Positions 35,676 through 43,525 of a stretch of 64,000 nucleotides of DNA are shown one piece after another (within the stretch, counting starts at the first letter, position 1; each line of letters begins with the position of its first letter). Location of the stretch: positions 62,001-126,000 of the forward strand of contig CAXXGW010000009.1 of NCBI GenBank assembly GCA_963666755.2, written 5' to 3'. The position numbers and the translations under genes were made by a program. The notes beneath the pieces were generated by a model, which saw only the letters and a list, made by a program, of their open reading frames with translations, did not search any database and was not told the DNA's origin. Source of the stretch: CAXXOK01 sp963666755. GTDB lineage: Bacteria > Bacillota > Clostridia > Christensenellales > Aristaeellaceae.

Positions 35676-36218
35676 ATGTCTCGAATCGGAAAACTTCCGA
35701 TCAATGTGCCTGCGGGCGTGACGGTCCAGGTGGACGAGTTGAACACCGTAACGGTCAAGGGCCCCAAGGGCACTTTGGTCCAGACGGTGAACCCCGATAT
35801 CACGCTTAAGCAGGAAAACGGCGTCCTCACGCTGCTCCGGCCGTCCGATGCCAAGCCTCACAAGGCGATGCACGGCCTCTATCGCAGCCTGGTGCACAAC
35901 ATGGTCGTCGGTGTGACCGACGGTTTCAGCAAGACCCTGGAGCTGGTTGGCACGGGCTATCGCGCCCAGGCCGAAGGCGGGAAGAAACTGAACATCGCAA
36001 TCGGCTTCTCCCATCCGGTGGTACTGGAAGCGCCGGAAAACATCACTTTTGAAACCCCCAACCAGACCACCATCGTGGTCAAAGGCATCAACAAACAGCA
36101 GGTGGGCAACCTTGCCGCCGATATTCGCGCCATCCGTAAGCCGGAGCCCTACCTGGGCAAGGGCATCAAGTACTCGGATGAGAAGATTCGCCGCAAGGAA
36201 GGCAAGACCGGCAAATAA
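35676..36218 (+). CDS. rplF: 50S ribosomal protein L6
   Basis: L6 lies near the sarcin-ricin loop and the factor-binding site. The 180-residue two-domain protein shows SRIGKLPINVPAGVTVQVDELNTVTVKGPKG and the C-terminal signature IRAIRKPEPYLGKGIKYSDEKIRRKEGKTGK. Confidence 0.98.
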   Translation: MSRIGKLPINVPAGVTVQVDELNTVTVKGPKGTLVQTVNPDITLKQENGVLTLLRPSDAKPHKAMHGLYRSLVHNMVVGVTDGFSKTLELVGTGYRAQAEGGKKLNIAIGFSHPVVLEAPENITFETPNQTTIVVKGINKQQVGNLAADIRAIRKPEPYLGKGIKYSDEKIRRKEGKTGK

Positions 36219-36239
36219 TCGAAAGGGGAGTGAACGCCA

Positions 36240-36608
36240 ATGTTTAAAACGCGTGATCGTAACGCAGACAGGCGCATCCGCCATGCGCGCGTGCGCAAAA
36301 AAGTCAGCGGCACCCCGGAAATGCCGCGTCTTTGCGTGTATCGCAGCCTGAACCATATCTATGCCCAGCTGGTTGACGATTCCAAGGGCGTAACGCTCGC
36401 GGCCGCCTCCACCCAGGAGAAGGCCGTGCAGGAGCAACTCAAGGATGTTGACAAGAAGGGCGCCGCCAAAATCGTCGGCAAGCTGATCGGCGAGCGTGCG
36501 ATGGGCGCGGGCATCAAGCAGGTGGTCTTTGACCGCGGCGGCTACGTGTATACCGGCCGCGTCGCGGAACTGGCAGCCGGCGCCCGCGAAGCCGGACTTG
36601 ATTTCTAA
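36240..36608 (+). CDS. rplR: 50S ribosomal protein L18
   Basis: L18 mediates 5S rRNA attachment. The 122-residue protein has an arginine-rich start (RDRNADRRIRHARVRKKVSGTPEMPRLCVYRSLNHIYAQLVDD) and the FDRGGYVYTGRVAELAAGAREAGLDF ending of the family. GAAAGGGGAG lies upstream. Confidence 0.97.
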   Translation: MFKTRDRNADRRIRHARVRKKVSGTPEMPRLCVYRSLNHIYAQLVDDSKGVTLAAASTQEKAVQEQLKDVDKKGAAKIVGKLIGERAMGAGIKQVVFDRGGYVYTGRVAELAAGAREAGLDF

Positions 36609-36624
36609 GAAGGAGGACGAACGC

Positions 36625-37122
36625 ATGCAACGCATGGAACAGGTCAGCGAATTTAAAGAGAAGCTCGTAGCCGTCAACCGCGTAACCAAGGTTGTTAAGG
36701 GCGGCCGCAACTTCCGCTTCGCTGCGCTGGTCGTCGTCGGCGACGAAAAAGGTCGCGTCGGTGCCGGCATCGGCAAGGCTGCGGAAATCTCCGAGGCCAT
36801 CCGCAAGGGCGTGGACGACGCAAAGAAACATCTGATTACCGTGCCCCTGGTGGGGACCAGCATCCCGCACGACACCATCGGCTTTTTCAGCACCGGCAAA
36901 GTGGTGCTGATGCCCGCCCCCGAAGGCACCGGCGTAATCGCCGGCGGCGCGGCGCGTGCGGTGCTTGAGCTGGCGGGCGTGAAGGATATCCGCACTAAGA
37001 GCTATGGCACCAACAACCGCATCAACATGGTCAAAGCGACGCTTATGGGGCTCAAGCAGCTGCGCAGCGCCGAGCAGGTGGCCAAGTTGCGTGGCAAAAC
37101 CGTCGAAGAGATTCTGGGCTAA
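36625..37122 (+). CDS. rpsE: 30S ribosomal protein S5
   Basis: S5 shapes the decoding centre and mRNA entry. The 165-residue product contains FKEKLVAVNRVTKVVKGGRNFRFAALVVVGDEKGRVGAGIGKAAEISEAIRKG and GGAARAVLELAGVKDIRTKSYGTNNRINMVKA. The ATG at 36625 follows AAGGAGG; the frame continues 5' into rplR without a site. Confidence 0.97.
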   Translation: MQRMEQVSEFKEKLVAVNRVTKVVKGGRNFRFAALVVVGDEKGRVGAGIGKAAEISEAIRKGVDDAKKHLITVPLVGTSIPHDTIGFFSTGKVVLMPAPEGTGVIAGGAARAVLELAGVKDIRTKSYGTNNRINMVKATLMGLKQLRSAEQVAKLRGKTVEEILG

Positions 37123-37136
37123 GGAGGACGACGCGC

Positions 37137-37319
37137 ATGAAACTGCAAATCACGCTCAAGAAGTCGCCGATCTCCAGCCTGAAGGTGCATCAGGACACCG
37201 TGATCGCGCTGGGTCTGCACAAAGTGGGCCAGACCGTGGTCAAGGAAGACAACGCCTGCATCCGCGGGCAGATCTTCCGTGTCAGGCACATGATCGAGGT
37301 TCAGGAGATTAACGACTGA
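37137..37319 (+). CDS. rpmD: 50S ribosomal protein L30
   Basis: The 60-residue protein (KLQITLKKSPISSLKVHQDTVIALGLHKVGQTVVKEDNACIRGQIFRVRHMIEVQEI) matches short bacterial L30 throughout. AAGGAGG lies nine bases before the ATG. Confidence 0.96.
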   Translation: MKLQITLKKSPISSLKVHQDTVIALGLHKVGQTVVKEDNACIRGQIFRVRHMIEVQEIND

Positions 37320-37333
37320 GGAGGGAATTGTCC

Positions 37334-37774
37334 ATGAAACTGCACGAGCTTCAACCCGCCGCAGGTTCCACCGCCGCACCCAAGCGCCTCGGCAGAGGCG
37401 TGGGTTCCGGTCTGGGCAAAACCTCCGGCAAGGGTCACAAGGGCGCCAAAGCCCGCTCCGGCGGCGGCAAGCGTCCGGGCTTCGAGGGCGGCCAGATGCC
37501 CCTCTACCGTCGCGTTCCCAAACGCGGGTTCCATAACATCTACCGGACCGAATATGCCACGGTTAACGTTGGGCGGCTCGAGATCTTTGAAAACGGCACT
37601 GTCGTAACGGCTGAAACGCTTCTGGAAGCCGGCTTGATCTCCAAGGTCATGGACGGCGTGAAGATCCTGGGCAACGGGGAGTTGACCAAGAAGCTGACCG
37701 TAGAAGCCGCCAAGTTTACCGACAGTGCGAAAGAGAAGATCGAAGCCCTCGGCGGGAAAGCCGAGGTGAAGTAA
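37334..37774 (+). CDS. rplO: 50S ribosomal protein L15
   Basis: L15 is a late assembly protein that links 23S domains. The 146-residue product has KLHELQPAAGSTAAPKRLGRGVGSGLGKTSGKGHKGAKARSGGGKRPGFEGGQMPLYRRVPKRGF. ATG at 37334 is taken because GAGGAGGG lies eight bases upstream; TTG at 37328 would lie too close to it. Confidence 0.97.
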   Translation: MKLHELQPAAGSTAAPKRLGRGVGSGLGKTSGKGHKGAKARSGGGKRPGFEGGQMPLYRRVPKRGFHNIYRTEYATVNVGRLEIFENGTVVTAETLLEAGLISKVMDGVKILGNGELTKKLTVEAAKFTDSAKEKIEALGGKAEVK

Positions 37775-37775
37775 G

Positions 37776-39071
37776 ATGGCGAGGGGCAACAAGAACAATC
37801 CCTCCCTCTGGGATTCGCTTCGCAATGCCTGGAAGGTAGACGACATCCGTAAAAAGCTGATCTACACCTTCCTGATGCTGGTGCTGTTCCGTCTTGTAGG
37901 CGTGATTCTCGCCCCCGGCGTGGATTACGATCTGGTCAAGACCAAGATGGGCTCCAACAACCTGCCGCTGCTGGACCTCGTGAACATGATGACGGGTAAT
38001 AACTTCCAGAACATGACCATCATGGCCATGGGTATTACCCCGTACATCAACTCGTCCATCATCATGCAGCTGCTGACCATCGCCATCCCGGCGCTGGAGC
38101 GGCTGCAGAAGAGCGGCCCCGAAGGCCAGAAGCGCATTGCGCAGATCACCCGTTACGTAACGGTGGGTCTGGCGTTGTTCCAAGCCATCGGCCTGGTGGC
38201 CAGCGTGGGCGTGATCAAGCCCGGCTGGTTTAACTACGCGCTGGTTGGCGTGAGCATGGCCGGCGGTTCTGCGCTGGCGATGTGGATCGGTGAGCGCATT
38301 ACCCAGAACGGTATCGGCAACGGTATCTCCCTGCTGATTACCGCGGGCATCGCCAACAACCTGTTCAACGGCATCATGCAGTTGGTCGGCAAGGCCTTCT
38401 CGGCCACCAGCCTGGGCCCGTGGCTCACGCTGCTGGAAGTGCTGCTTGTGTCGCTGGTAATGATCATCATCATCACCTGGGCCGACATGGGCGTGCGCCG
38501 CATCAACGTGCACTTCGCAAAGCGCGTATCCGGCCGCAAGATGTACGGCGGGCAGAACTCCGTGATCCCCCTCAAGGTGATCTCGGTGGGCGTGCTGCCG
38601 CTGATCTTCGCCTACTCGTTCATGGCCTTCCCCAGCACCATTGTGCAGCTGGCGGGCGGCACCAGCACCGGCTTTGGGGCCTGGTGGTCGCGCTATATGT
38701 ATAGCACCTCCCCCTGGTACCTGTTATTGACGGCGCTGATGATCTTCGGCTTCACGTTCTTCTACACGTCCATCTCCTTCAACCCGGATGAAATGGCCAA
38801 GAACATCCAGCAGCAGGGCGGCGCAGTGCCTTCGGTGCGCCCCGGCAAGCCGACTGCGGATTACCTCAAGCGCATCAACAGCCGTCTGACGCTGTTTGCC
38901 GCCATCTTCCTGGCATTGCTGGCGACCATCCCCTCGATGTTCGCGCGCAGCACGGCACAATCGCTTCCGTTTGGCGCGAGCAGCCTGCTGATCGCCGTGA
39001 GCGTGGTGCTGGAAACCAAGCGCCAGATGGACGATCTGCTCGTGAGCCGCAACTACGACAAGATTTCCTGA
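37776..39071 (+). CDS. secY: Protein translocase channel subunit SecY
   Basis: SecY forms the Sec channel for protein export and membrane insertion. The 431-residue protein has ten predicted membrane segments, the plug region after the first (LLDLVNMMTGNNFQNMTIMAMGITPYINSSIIMQLL) and the cytoplasmic loop PGKPTADYLKRINSRLTLFAAIFLA. It starts one base after the rplO stop, the normal spc-operon location, with GAGG within the end of rplO. Confidence 0.97.
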   Translation: MARGNKNNPSLWDSLRNAWKVDDIRKKLIYTFLMLVLFRLVGVILAPGVDYDLVKTKMGSNNLPLLDLVNMMTGNNFQNMTIMAMGITPYINSSIIMQLLTIAIPALERLQKSGPEGQKRIAQITRYVTVGLALFQAIGLVASVGVIKPGWFNYALVGVSMAGGSALAMWIGERITQNGIGNGISLLITAGIANNLFNGIMQLVGKAFSATSLGPWLTLLEVLLVSLVMIIIITWADMGVRRINVHFAKRVSGRKMYGGQNSVIPLKVISVGVLPLIFAYSFMAFPSTIVQLAGGTSTGFGAWWSRYMYSTSPWYLLLTALMIFGFTFFYTSISFNPDEMAKNIQQQGGAVPSVRPGKPTADYLKRINSRLTLFAAIFLALLATIPSMFARSTAQSLPFGASSLLIAVSVVLETKRQMDDLLVSRNYDKIS

Positions 39072-39081
39072 CCGATACGCA

Positions 39082-39118
39082 CCAAAGCGGCAGGAGGAGC
39101 GATCCTCCTGCGCTTTGG
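39082..39118 (+). terminator. Stem-loop after secY
   Basis: CCAAAGCG-G-CAGGAGGA and TCCTCCTG-CGCTTTGG form a 16-bp stem with one bulged G around GCGA. No T-run follows, so it may slow rather than stop transcription, or protect the 3' end. Confidence 0.5.
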
Positions 39119-39172
39119 GCGTTCAGAGCTGTTTGGCAAGGCCCTCGCGGCGTGCCGGCGGCAAGGGGCAAC

Positions 39173-39201
39173 TTGTAGGGTACGCACGGTTGTGGTATAA
39201 T
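39173..39201 (+). promoter_or_regulatory. Promoter of adk-map-infA-rpmJ
   Basis: TTGTAG (39173-39178), 17 bases and an extended TGG-TATAAT (39196-39201) precede adk by about 60 nt. Confidence 0.7.
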
Positions 39202-39265
39202 CGCTGTGCGCTCCGTTGCGGGCGGGTCAGGGCGAGGCATGCCCTGCCATTGGGGAGGTAATGCA

Positions 39266-39895
39266 ATGAACGTGATCTTTTTAGGACCTCCGGGCGCGGG
39301 CAAAGGCACGCAGGCACAGGTGATCTGCGCCAGACTCGGGATTCCCCAGATTTCTACCGGCGATATGCTGCGCGCCGCCATCGAGGCGAAGTCCGAAATC
39401 GGCCTGAAGGCGAAAACTTTCATGGATGCGGGCCAGCTCGTACCCGACGATGTGGTAATCGCGCTGGTGCGTGAGCGCGTGGCCGCCGCTGACTGCAAAA
39501 ATGGCTTCCTGCTGGACGGGTTCCCCCGCACGGTGGAACAGGCCAGGGCGCTGGGTTCGATTGCAAAAATCGACCGGGTGATTAACATCAGCGTTGCGGA
39601 CGATGTGCTGGTCAAGCGCCTGTCCGGGCGCAGGGTTTGCCCGGTCTGCGGCGCGCCCTACCATGTGGATCGCCTGCACGGCGCCACCCAATGCACCGTG
39701 GACGGTGTGACCCTGGTGCAGCGCGACGACGACAAGCCCGAAACGGTGCTCAACCGTTTGCAGGTGTACCACCAGAAAACGGCTCCCCTGATCGACTACT
39801 ACCAAAAGGAAGGCTTGCTGCGCACCGTGGACGGGTCTACCGGCCTGGAGAGCGTGAGCGACGCCATCCTCAAGGCGCTTGAGGCGGCTCGATGA
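39266..39895 (+). CDS. adk: Adenylate kinase
   Basis: Adk interconverts ATP + AMP and 2 ADP. The 209-residue protein has the P-loop GPPGAGKGTQ (7-16), the AMP-binding segment STGDMLRAAI, GFLLDGFPRT, and a LID with a zinc site of the Cys3-Asp kind (CPVC...CTVD), as in Bacillus. The LID is shorter than in Bacillus. The ATG at 39266 has GGGGAGG before it. Its stop overlaps the map start. Confidence 0.97.
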   Translation: MNVIFLGPPGAGKGTQAQVICARLGIPQISTGDMLRAAIEAKSEIGLKAKTFMDAGQLVPDDVVIALVRERVAAADCKNGFLLDGFPRTVEQARALGSIAKIDRVINISVADDVLVKRLSGRRVCPVCGAPYHVDRLHGATQCTVDGVTLVQRDDDKPETVLNRLQVYHQKTAPLIDYYQKEGLLRTVDGSTGLESVSDAILKALEAAR

Positions 39896-40674
39896 TTTAT
39901 CTGAAAAACGCGCAACAGCTGGATTGCATGCGCAAGGCCGGCGCGCTGCTCTTTGAGGTGCTCTGCCGCCTCAAGGAAGCCGTCAAGCCGGGCGTGAGCA
40001 CCGCAGCGCTGGATGTTTATGCCGAGCAACTGATCCTCAAGCACAAAGCGACGCCCTCCTTCCTGCATTACGAGGGGTACCCCGCGTCGCTGTGCGTTTC
40101 CATTAACGAAGAAGTCGTGCACGGAATCCCATCCGACAAGGTGATTATCCGCGACGGCGATGTGGTGAGCATCGACTGCGGGCTGATCCTGGACGGGTGG
40201 CAGGCGGACAGCGCCTTCACCGTTGGCGTGGGCAAGCTGGACCCGCAGCGGCGCCAGCTGATTGACGTCACGGAGGAGTGCTTCTTCAAGGGCGCCCGGC
40301 AGGCGCTCAACGGCAACCACCTGGGCGATATCGGCCATGCCATACAGGCGTACGCCGAAAGCTTCGGCTACGGCGTGATCCGCGACCTGACGGGCCACGG
40401 CATCGGCCGCAGTATGCACGAGGATCCGAGCGTGCCCAACTTTGGCACACCCGGCCACGGCGTAAAGCTTCGCCCCGGGATGACGCTGGCCATCGAACCC
40501 ATGATCGCCATGGGGGATTATCAGGTAAGCCAGCTGGAGGACGGCTGGACCGTGGTGACCGACGACGGCAGCGTGTGCTCGCACTATGAGCACACCATCG
40601 CCATCAACGAAAAGGGTTTGCCCGAACTGCTGACCTATCCGGGCTATGCGCTTACGGAGGAACCCAGAACGTGA
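39892..40674 (+). CDS. map: Methionine aminopeptidase, type I
   Basis: Map removes the initiator methionine after deformylation. The 260-residue pita-bread enzyme has the expected metal ligands in VSIDCGLILDGWQADSAFTVGVG (two Asp), LTGHGIGRSMHEDPSVPNFG (His), LAIEPMIAMG (Glu) and SHYEHTIAI (Glu). The ATG overlaps the adk stop by four bases, and the next gene overlaps the map stop (GTGA), so the run is tightly coupled. Confidence 0.97.
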   Translation: MIYLKNAQQLDCMRKAGALLFEVLCRLKEAVKPGVSTAALDVYAEQLILKHKATPSFLHYEGYPASLCVSINEEVVHGIPSDKVIIRDGDVVSIDCGLILDGWQADSAFTVGVGKLDPQRRQLIDVTEECFFKGARQALNGNHLGDIGHAIQAYAESFGYGVIRDLTGHGIGRSMHEDPSVPNFGTPGHGVKLRPGMTLAIEPMIAMGDYQVSQLEDGWTVVTDDGSVCSHYEHTIAINEKGLPELLTYPGYALTEEPRT

Positions 40675-41012
40675 AAGCGACTCCCAATGAGATCGGGCGC
40701 GTGGTGGTATCCACACAGGGGCACGACAGGGGCAGACGCTTCCTGGTCGTAGGCCTGGTGGACGAACGCCATGTGCTGATCGCCGACGGCGATACCCGTA
40801 AGCTCAACCACCCCAAGAAGAAGCAGCGAAAGCATCTGGATGCCGAACCCACGCTGGCCGCCGAGGCGGCCGACGCGGTGCGCGCGGGGCTGAACACAGC
40901 CGACAGCGCCATCCGTAAGGCACTCAGGGCCACCGCACCGCAAACGTCCACCGGCTCCTCCGGAGCCGTACGGAGTACCGACAAGGAGGAATACGCGCTT
41001 GTCCAAAAGTGA
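40671..41012 (+). CDS. KOW-domain RNA-binding protein (L14e-like)
   Basis: The 113-residue protein starts with a KOW/SH3-like domain (NEIGRVVVSTQGHDRGRRFLVVGLVDERHVLIADG) followed by KLNHPKKKQRKHL, like L14e/YlxS-type KOW proteins often found between map and infA in Clostridia. The C-terminal half is Ala/Thr/Ser-rich and poorly conserved. The start is a GTG overlapping the map stop. A ribosome-associated role is inferred from family and position only. Confidence 0.8.
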   Translation: MKATPNEIGRVVVSTQGHDRGRRFLVVGLVDERHVLIADGDTRKLNHPKKKQRKHLDAEPTLAAEAADAVRAGLNTADSAIRKALRATAPQTSTGSSGAVRSTDKEEYALVQK

Positions 41013-41220
41013 CGTCATCGAAATGGAAGGCACGGTCGTAGAGGCGCTTCCCAATGCGATGTTTCAAGTGGAGCTCCCCGGCGGGCACCGGATTATGGCC
41101 CATATTTCGGGAAAGATGCGTATGAATTTCATCCGCATTTATCCCGGCGATAAGGTGACCATCGAACTCTCGCCGTATGACCTGACCCGCGGTCGCATCA
41201 CGTGGCGCAGCAGAGGTTGA
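40999..41220 (+). CDS. infA: Translation initiation factor IF-1
   Basis: IF-1 is an OB-fold factor that occupies the ribosomal A site during initiation. The 73-residue product (SKSDVIEMEGTVVEALPNAMFQVELPGGHRIMAHISGKMRMNFIRIYPGDKVTIELSPYDLTRGRITWRSRG) is a full family match. The start is TTG at 40999 with AAGGAGG nine bases upstream, overlapping the KOW gene by 14 bases. Confidence 0.97.
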   Translation: MSKSDVIEMEGTVVEALPNAMFQVELPGGHRIMAHISGKMRMNFIRIYPGDKVTIELSPYDLTRGRITWRSRG

Positions 41221-41271
41221 CGTACATCCCAACCGGTCGCTGGATCGACCGCACGAATGGAGGATAACTGT

Positions 41272-41385
41272 ATGAAGGTTCGCCCCTCGGTTAAGCCCAT
41301 CTGCGAAAAGTGCAAGATCATCAAGCGCAAGGGCCGCGTGATGGTGATCTGCGAAAACCCCAAGCACAAGCAAAAGCAAGGCTGA
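41272..41385 (+). CDS. rpmJ: 50S ribosomal protein L36
   Basis: The 37-residue protein starts MKVRPSVKPICEKCKIIKRK and ends CENPKHKQKQG, carrying the zinc site CxxC...C....H of the zinc-type L36. ATG at 41272 follows TGGAGG by eight bases. It ends at TGA 41383-41385, immediately before a terminator structure. Confidence 0.96.
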   Translation: MKVRPSVKPICEKCKIIKRKGRVMVICENPKHKQKQG

Positions 41386-41440
41386 AATAGGGGAAACGTC
41401 CCCTTTGCCCCCGGCGTATGCCGGGGGCTTGCCCTATTTT
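41385..41440 (+). terminator. Terminator after rpmJ
   Basis: An inner perfect stem GCCCCCGGC-GTAT-GCCGGGGGC (41407-41428) lies inside an outer pairing AAATAGGG with CCCTATTTT, ending in TTTT. Confidence 0.7.
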
Positions 41441-41492
41441 AGGACTAGCACCGGTAGGGGAAAGGCAGACCCCACAGATATGGGTGCCTCAG

Positions 41493-41652
41493 CCTGCTGA
41501 AAAAGGCCCATCTGCTTTGTCACCGGTACCGGATAAGGACGGTCATGTACGTCCGTGTACGCTACCGCCCTTTATCCGGTTTGGCTTCGCGCATCTGAAC
41601 CTTTTTGAGCAGGCTGCTTCCTGGCATCTTTAAGGGGTTTGTCAGCGGTCTG
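41493..41652. repeat. Dispersed MITE-like palindromic element, copy 2
   Basis: This is a second copy of the element at 27831-27990: CCTGCTGAAAAAGG...CTTTTTGAGCAGG (41493-41613) plus the shared tail CTGGCATCTTTAA...GGTCTGA. Interior identity is high, including TACGTCCGTGTACG. Its left and right flanks (GACCCCACAGATATGGG and GACCCCAAGATATGGGG) resemble each other, as the flanks of copy 1 do. Confidence 0.8.
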
Positions 41653-41740
41653 AGACCCCAAGATATGGGGGTTAAACGAACGGCTTGCCGCAATTTTCCA
41701 AATTTCCGGCGTGGCGCGGTCGTAAAACAAAGAAAAACCG

Positions 41741-41769
41741 TTGCGCATACAGAAAAGATATGGTATACT
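41741..41769 (+). promoter_or_regulatory. Promoter of the rpsM-rpsK-rpsD-rpoA-rplQ operon
   Basis: TTGCGC (41741-41746), 17 bases and an extended TGG-TATACT (41764-41769) precede the operon. Confidence 0.65.
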
Positions 41770-41777
41770 TCGGAAGT

Positions 41778-42001
41778 TAGACTAGGCGATGAGCCGTGGG
41801 CGGCTGCGTGCGCGCAAAAATGTGCGTGCGACCACGGGCTCGCCGGGTCAACAAAGTTCACAAAGCGCGTAAGAACTTCGGTTCCGATGCGCGCGGGGTC
41901 TTGGGTGGCGCTTCGATTCTCTACGCGACGCACACCAACGTCAAGAGACCCTCAGCCCAAGAGGGCGCGTTCCCTACATTCAATGGAGGTGCAACAGACA
42001 C
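41778..42001 (+). promoter_or_regulatory. Long structured leader of the alpha operon
   Basis: About 220 nt separate the promoter from rpsM. A long-range stem pairs GGCGATGAGCCGTGG (about 41786-41800) with CCACGGGCTCGCC (about 41832-41844), enclosing a GTGCGCGC...GTGCGTGC arm. Further GC-rich dyads follow before TGGAGGTGC. The position fits S4-type feedback control of the alpha operon, but the sequence does not let me assign a known leader class. Confidence 0.45.
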
Positions 42002-42379
42002 ATGGCACGTATTGCGGGCGTTGACCTGCCCAGAGAAAAGCGTGTGGAGATCGGGCTTACGTACATCTTCGGCATCGGGGTGAAAACCTCGCAGAAGATT
42101 CTGTCCGAAACGGACATCAGCCCCGACACCCGCGTCAAGGACCTTACCGAACAGGAAGTCAGCAAACTTCGTGATTACATCGAGCACAACGTGAAGGTGG
42201 AAGGCGACCTGCGCCGCGAGGTGTCGCTGAACATCAAACGGCTCATGGAAATCGGCAGCTACCGTGGCGTGCGCCACCGTCGCGGCCTGCCTGTGCGCGG
42301 CCAGAAGACCAAGACTAACGCCCGCACCCGCAAAGGCCCCAAGCGCACCATCGCGGGCAAGAAAAAGGCCGCCAAGTAA
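42002..42379 (+). CDS. rpsM: 30S ribosomal protein S13
   Basis: S13 sits at the top of the 30S head. The 125-residue product starts ARIAGVDLPREKRVEIGLTYIFGIGVKTSQKIL and ends with the basic RGLPVRGQKTKTNARTRKGPKRTIAGKKKAAK tail that reaches P-site tRNA. TGGAGGTGC precedes the ATG. Confidence 0.98.
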   Translation: MARIAGVDLPREKRVEIGLTYIFGIGVKTSQKILSETDISPDTRVKDLTEQEVSKLRDYIEHNVKVEGDLRREVSLNIKRLMEIGSYRGVRHRRGLPVRGQKTKTNARTRKGPKRTIAGKKKAAK

Positions 42380-42420
42380 GGCTTGCGCGATTGCTTATGT
42401 AGCATGGAGGGATAAACAAA

Positions 42421-42822
42421 ATGGCACCCAAGCAAAAAATGAAGAAGATCTCGCGCAAGCGTCGTGAAAAGAAGCTCGTGGAACGCGGCGCCGCGCATAT
42501 CCGTTCTTCCTTTAACAACACCATCGTGACCCTGACGGACACCAACGGCAACGCCCTGAGCTGGGCCAGCGCCGGTGGGCTGGGTTTCCGCGGCAGCAAG
42601 AAATCCACGCCGTTCGCCGCCCAGATGGCCGCCGAAACCGCCGCGAAAGCCGCGATGGAATTCGGCCTCAAGACCGTCGAAGTCTACGTCAAGGGCCCGG
42701 GTTCCGGCCGTGAAGCCGCCATCCGCAGCCTGCAGGCCGCCGGCCTGGAAGTGAACATGATTAAAGACGTTACACCCATTCCGCACAACGGCTGCCGCCC
42801 GCCCAAGCGTAGAAGAGTGTAA
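42421..42822 (+). CDS. rpsK: 30S ribosomal protein S11
   Basis: S11 lines the platform and E-site mRNA path. The 133-residue product has the GAAHIRSSFNNTIVTLTDTNGNALSWASAGGLGFRGSKKSTPFAAQ core and the C-terminal DVTPIPHNGCRPPKRRRV signature. TGGAGGG precedes the ATG. Confidence 0.98.
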   Translation: MAPKQKMKKISRKRREKKLVERGAAHIRSSFNNTIVTLTDTNGNALSWASAGGLGFRGSKKSTPFAAQMAAETAAKAAMEFGLKTVEVYVKGPGSGREAAIRSLQAAGLEVNMIKDVTPIPHNGCRPPKRRRV

Positions 42823-42845
42823 GAAAATCGAGGAGGTACAACATT

Positions 42846-43472
42846 ATGGCAAGATATACCGATTCCGTATGCCGTATGTGCCGCCGCGAGGGCACCAAGC
42901 TCTTCCTCAAGGGCGATAAGTGCTTCTCCTCCAAGTGCGCGCAGACGGCTCGGCCGACCCCTCCGGGCCAGCACGGCCAGGCGCGCGCTCGCAAGGCGTC
43001 CGAATATGGCATCCAGCTGCGTGAAAAGCAGAAAGCCCGCCGTTCCTATGGCCTGATGGAAGGCCAGTTCCGCCGCACGTTTGTGAAGGCGGAAGGCATG
43101 AAGGGCATCACCGGCGAGAACCTCCTGAGTCTTCTGGAGCGTCGGCTTGACAATGTCGTGTACCGCAGCGGTCTGGCTTCCAGCCGCGCGCAGGCGCGTC
43201 AGTTTGTGTGCCACGGCCTGTTTACCGTGAACGGTAAAAAGGTGGACATCCCTTCCTTCACCACCAAGGTGGGGGATGTGGTGAGCGTGCGCAGCAACCG
43301 CCGCGACATCGAGCATTTCAAAATCGTCAAGGAAGGCGTGAACCGCGTGGTGCCCAAGTGGCTGACCACCGTCGCCGCCGACCTGACCACTACGGTGAAC
43401 GCCCTGCCGCAGCGCGAGGACGTGGATCTGACCCTGCAGGAGAACATGATCGTCGAGTTCTACTCTCGTTAG
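42846..43472 (+). CDS. rpsD: 30S ribosomal protein S4, zinc-binding form
   Basis: S4 is a primary 16S binder and the usual repressor of the alpha operon. The 208-residue protein has an N-terminal zinc site (CRMCRREGTKLFLKGDKCFSSKC), the conserved RPTPPGQHGQAR and an S4 domain (LERRLDNVVYRSGLASSRAQARQFVCHGLFTVNGKKV). It ends ENMIVEFYSR. GAGGAGGT precedes the ATG. Confidence 0.97.
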   Translation: MARYTDSVCRMCRREGTKLFLKGDKCFSSKCAQTARPTPPGQHGQARARKASEYGIQLREKQKARRSYGLMEGQFRRTFVKAEGMKGITGENLLSLLERRLDNVVYRSGLASSRAQARQFVCHGLFTVNGKKVDIPSFTTKVGDVVSVRSNRRDIEHFKIVKEGVNRVVPKWLTTVAADLTTTVNALPQREDVDLTLQENMIVEFYSR

Positions 43473-43525
43473 GCCTGAGGCGTTTTCCCCTCAACCAACC
43501 GGCTTGAAACAGGAGGGTAAACCCA

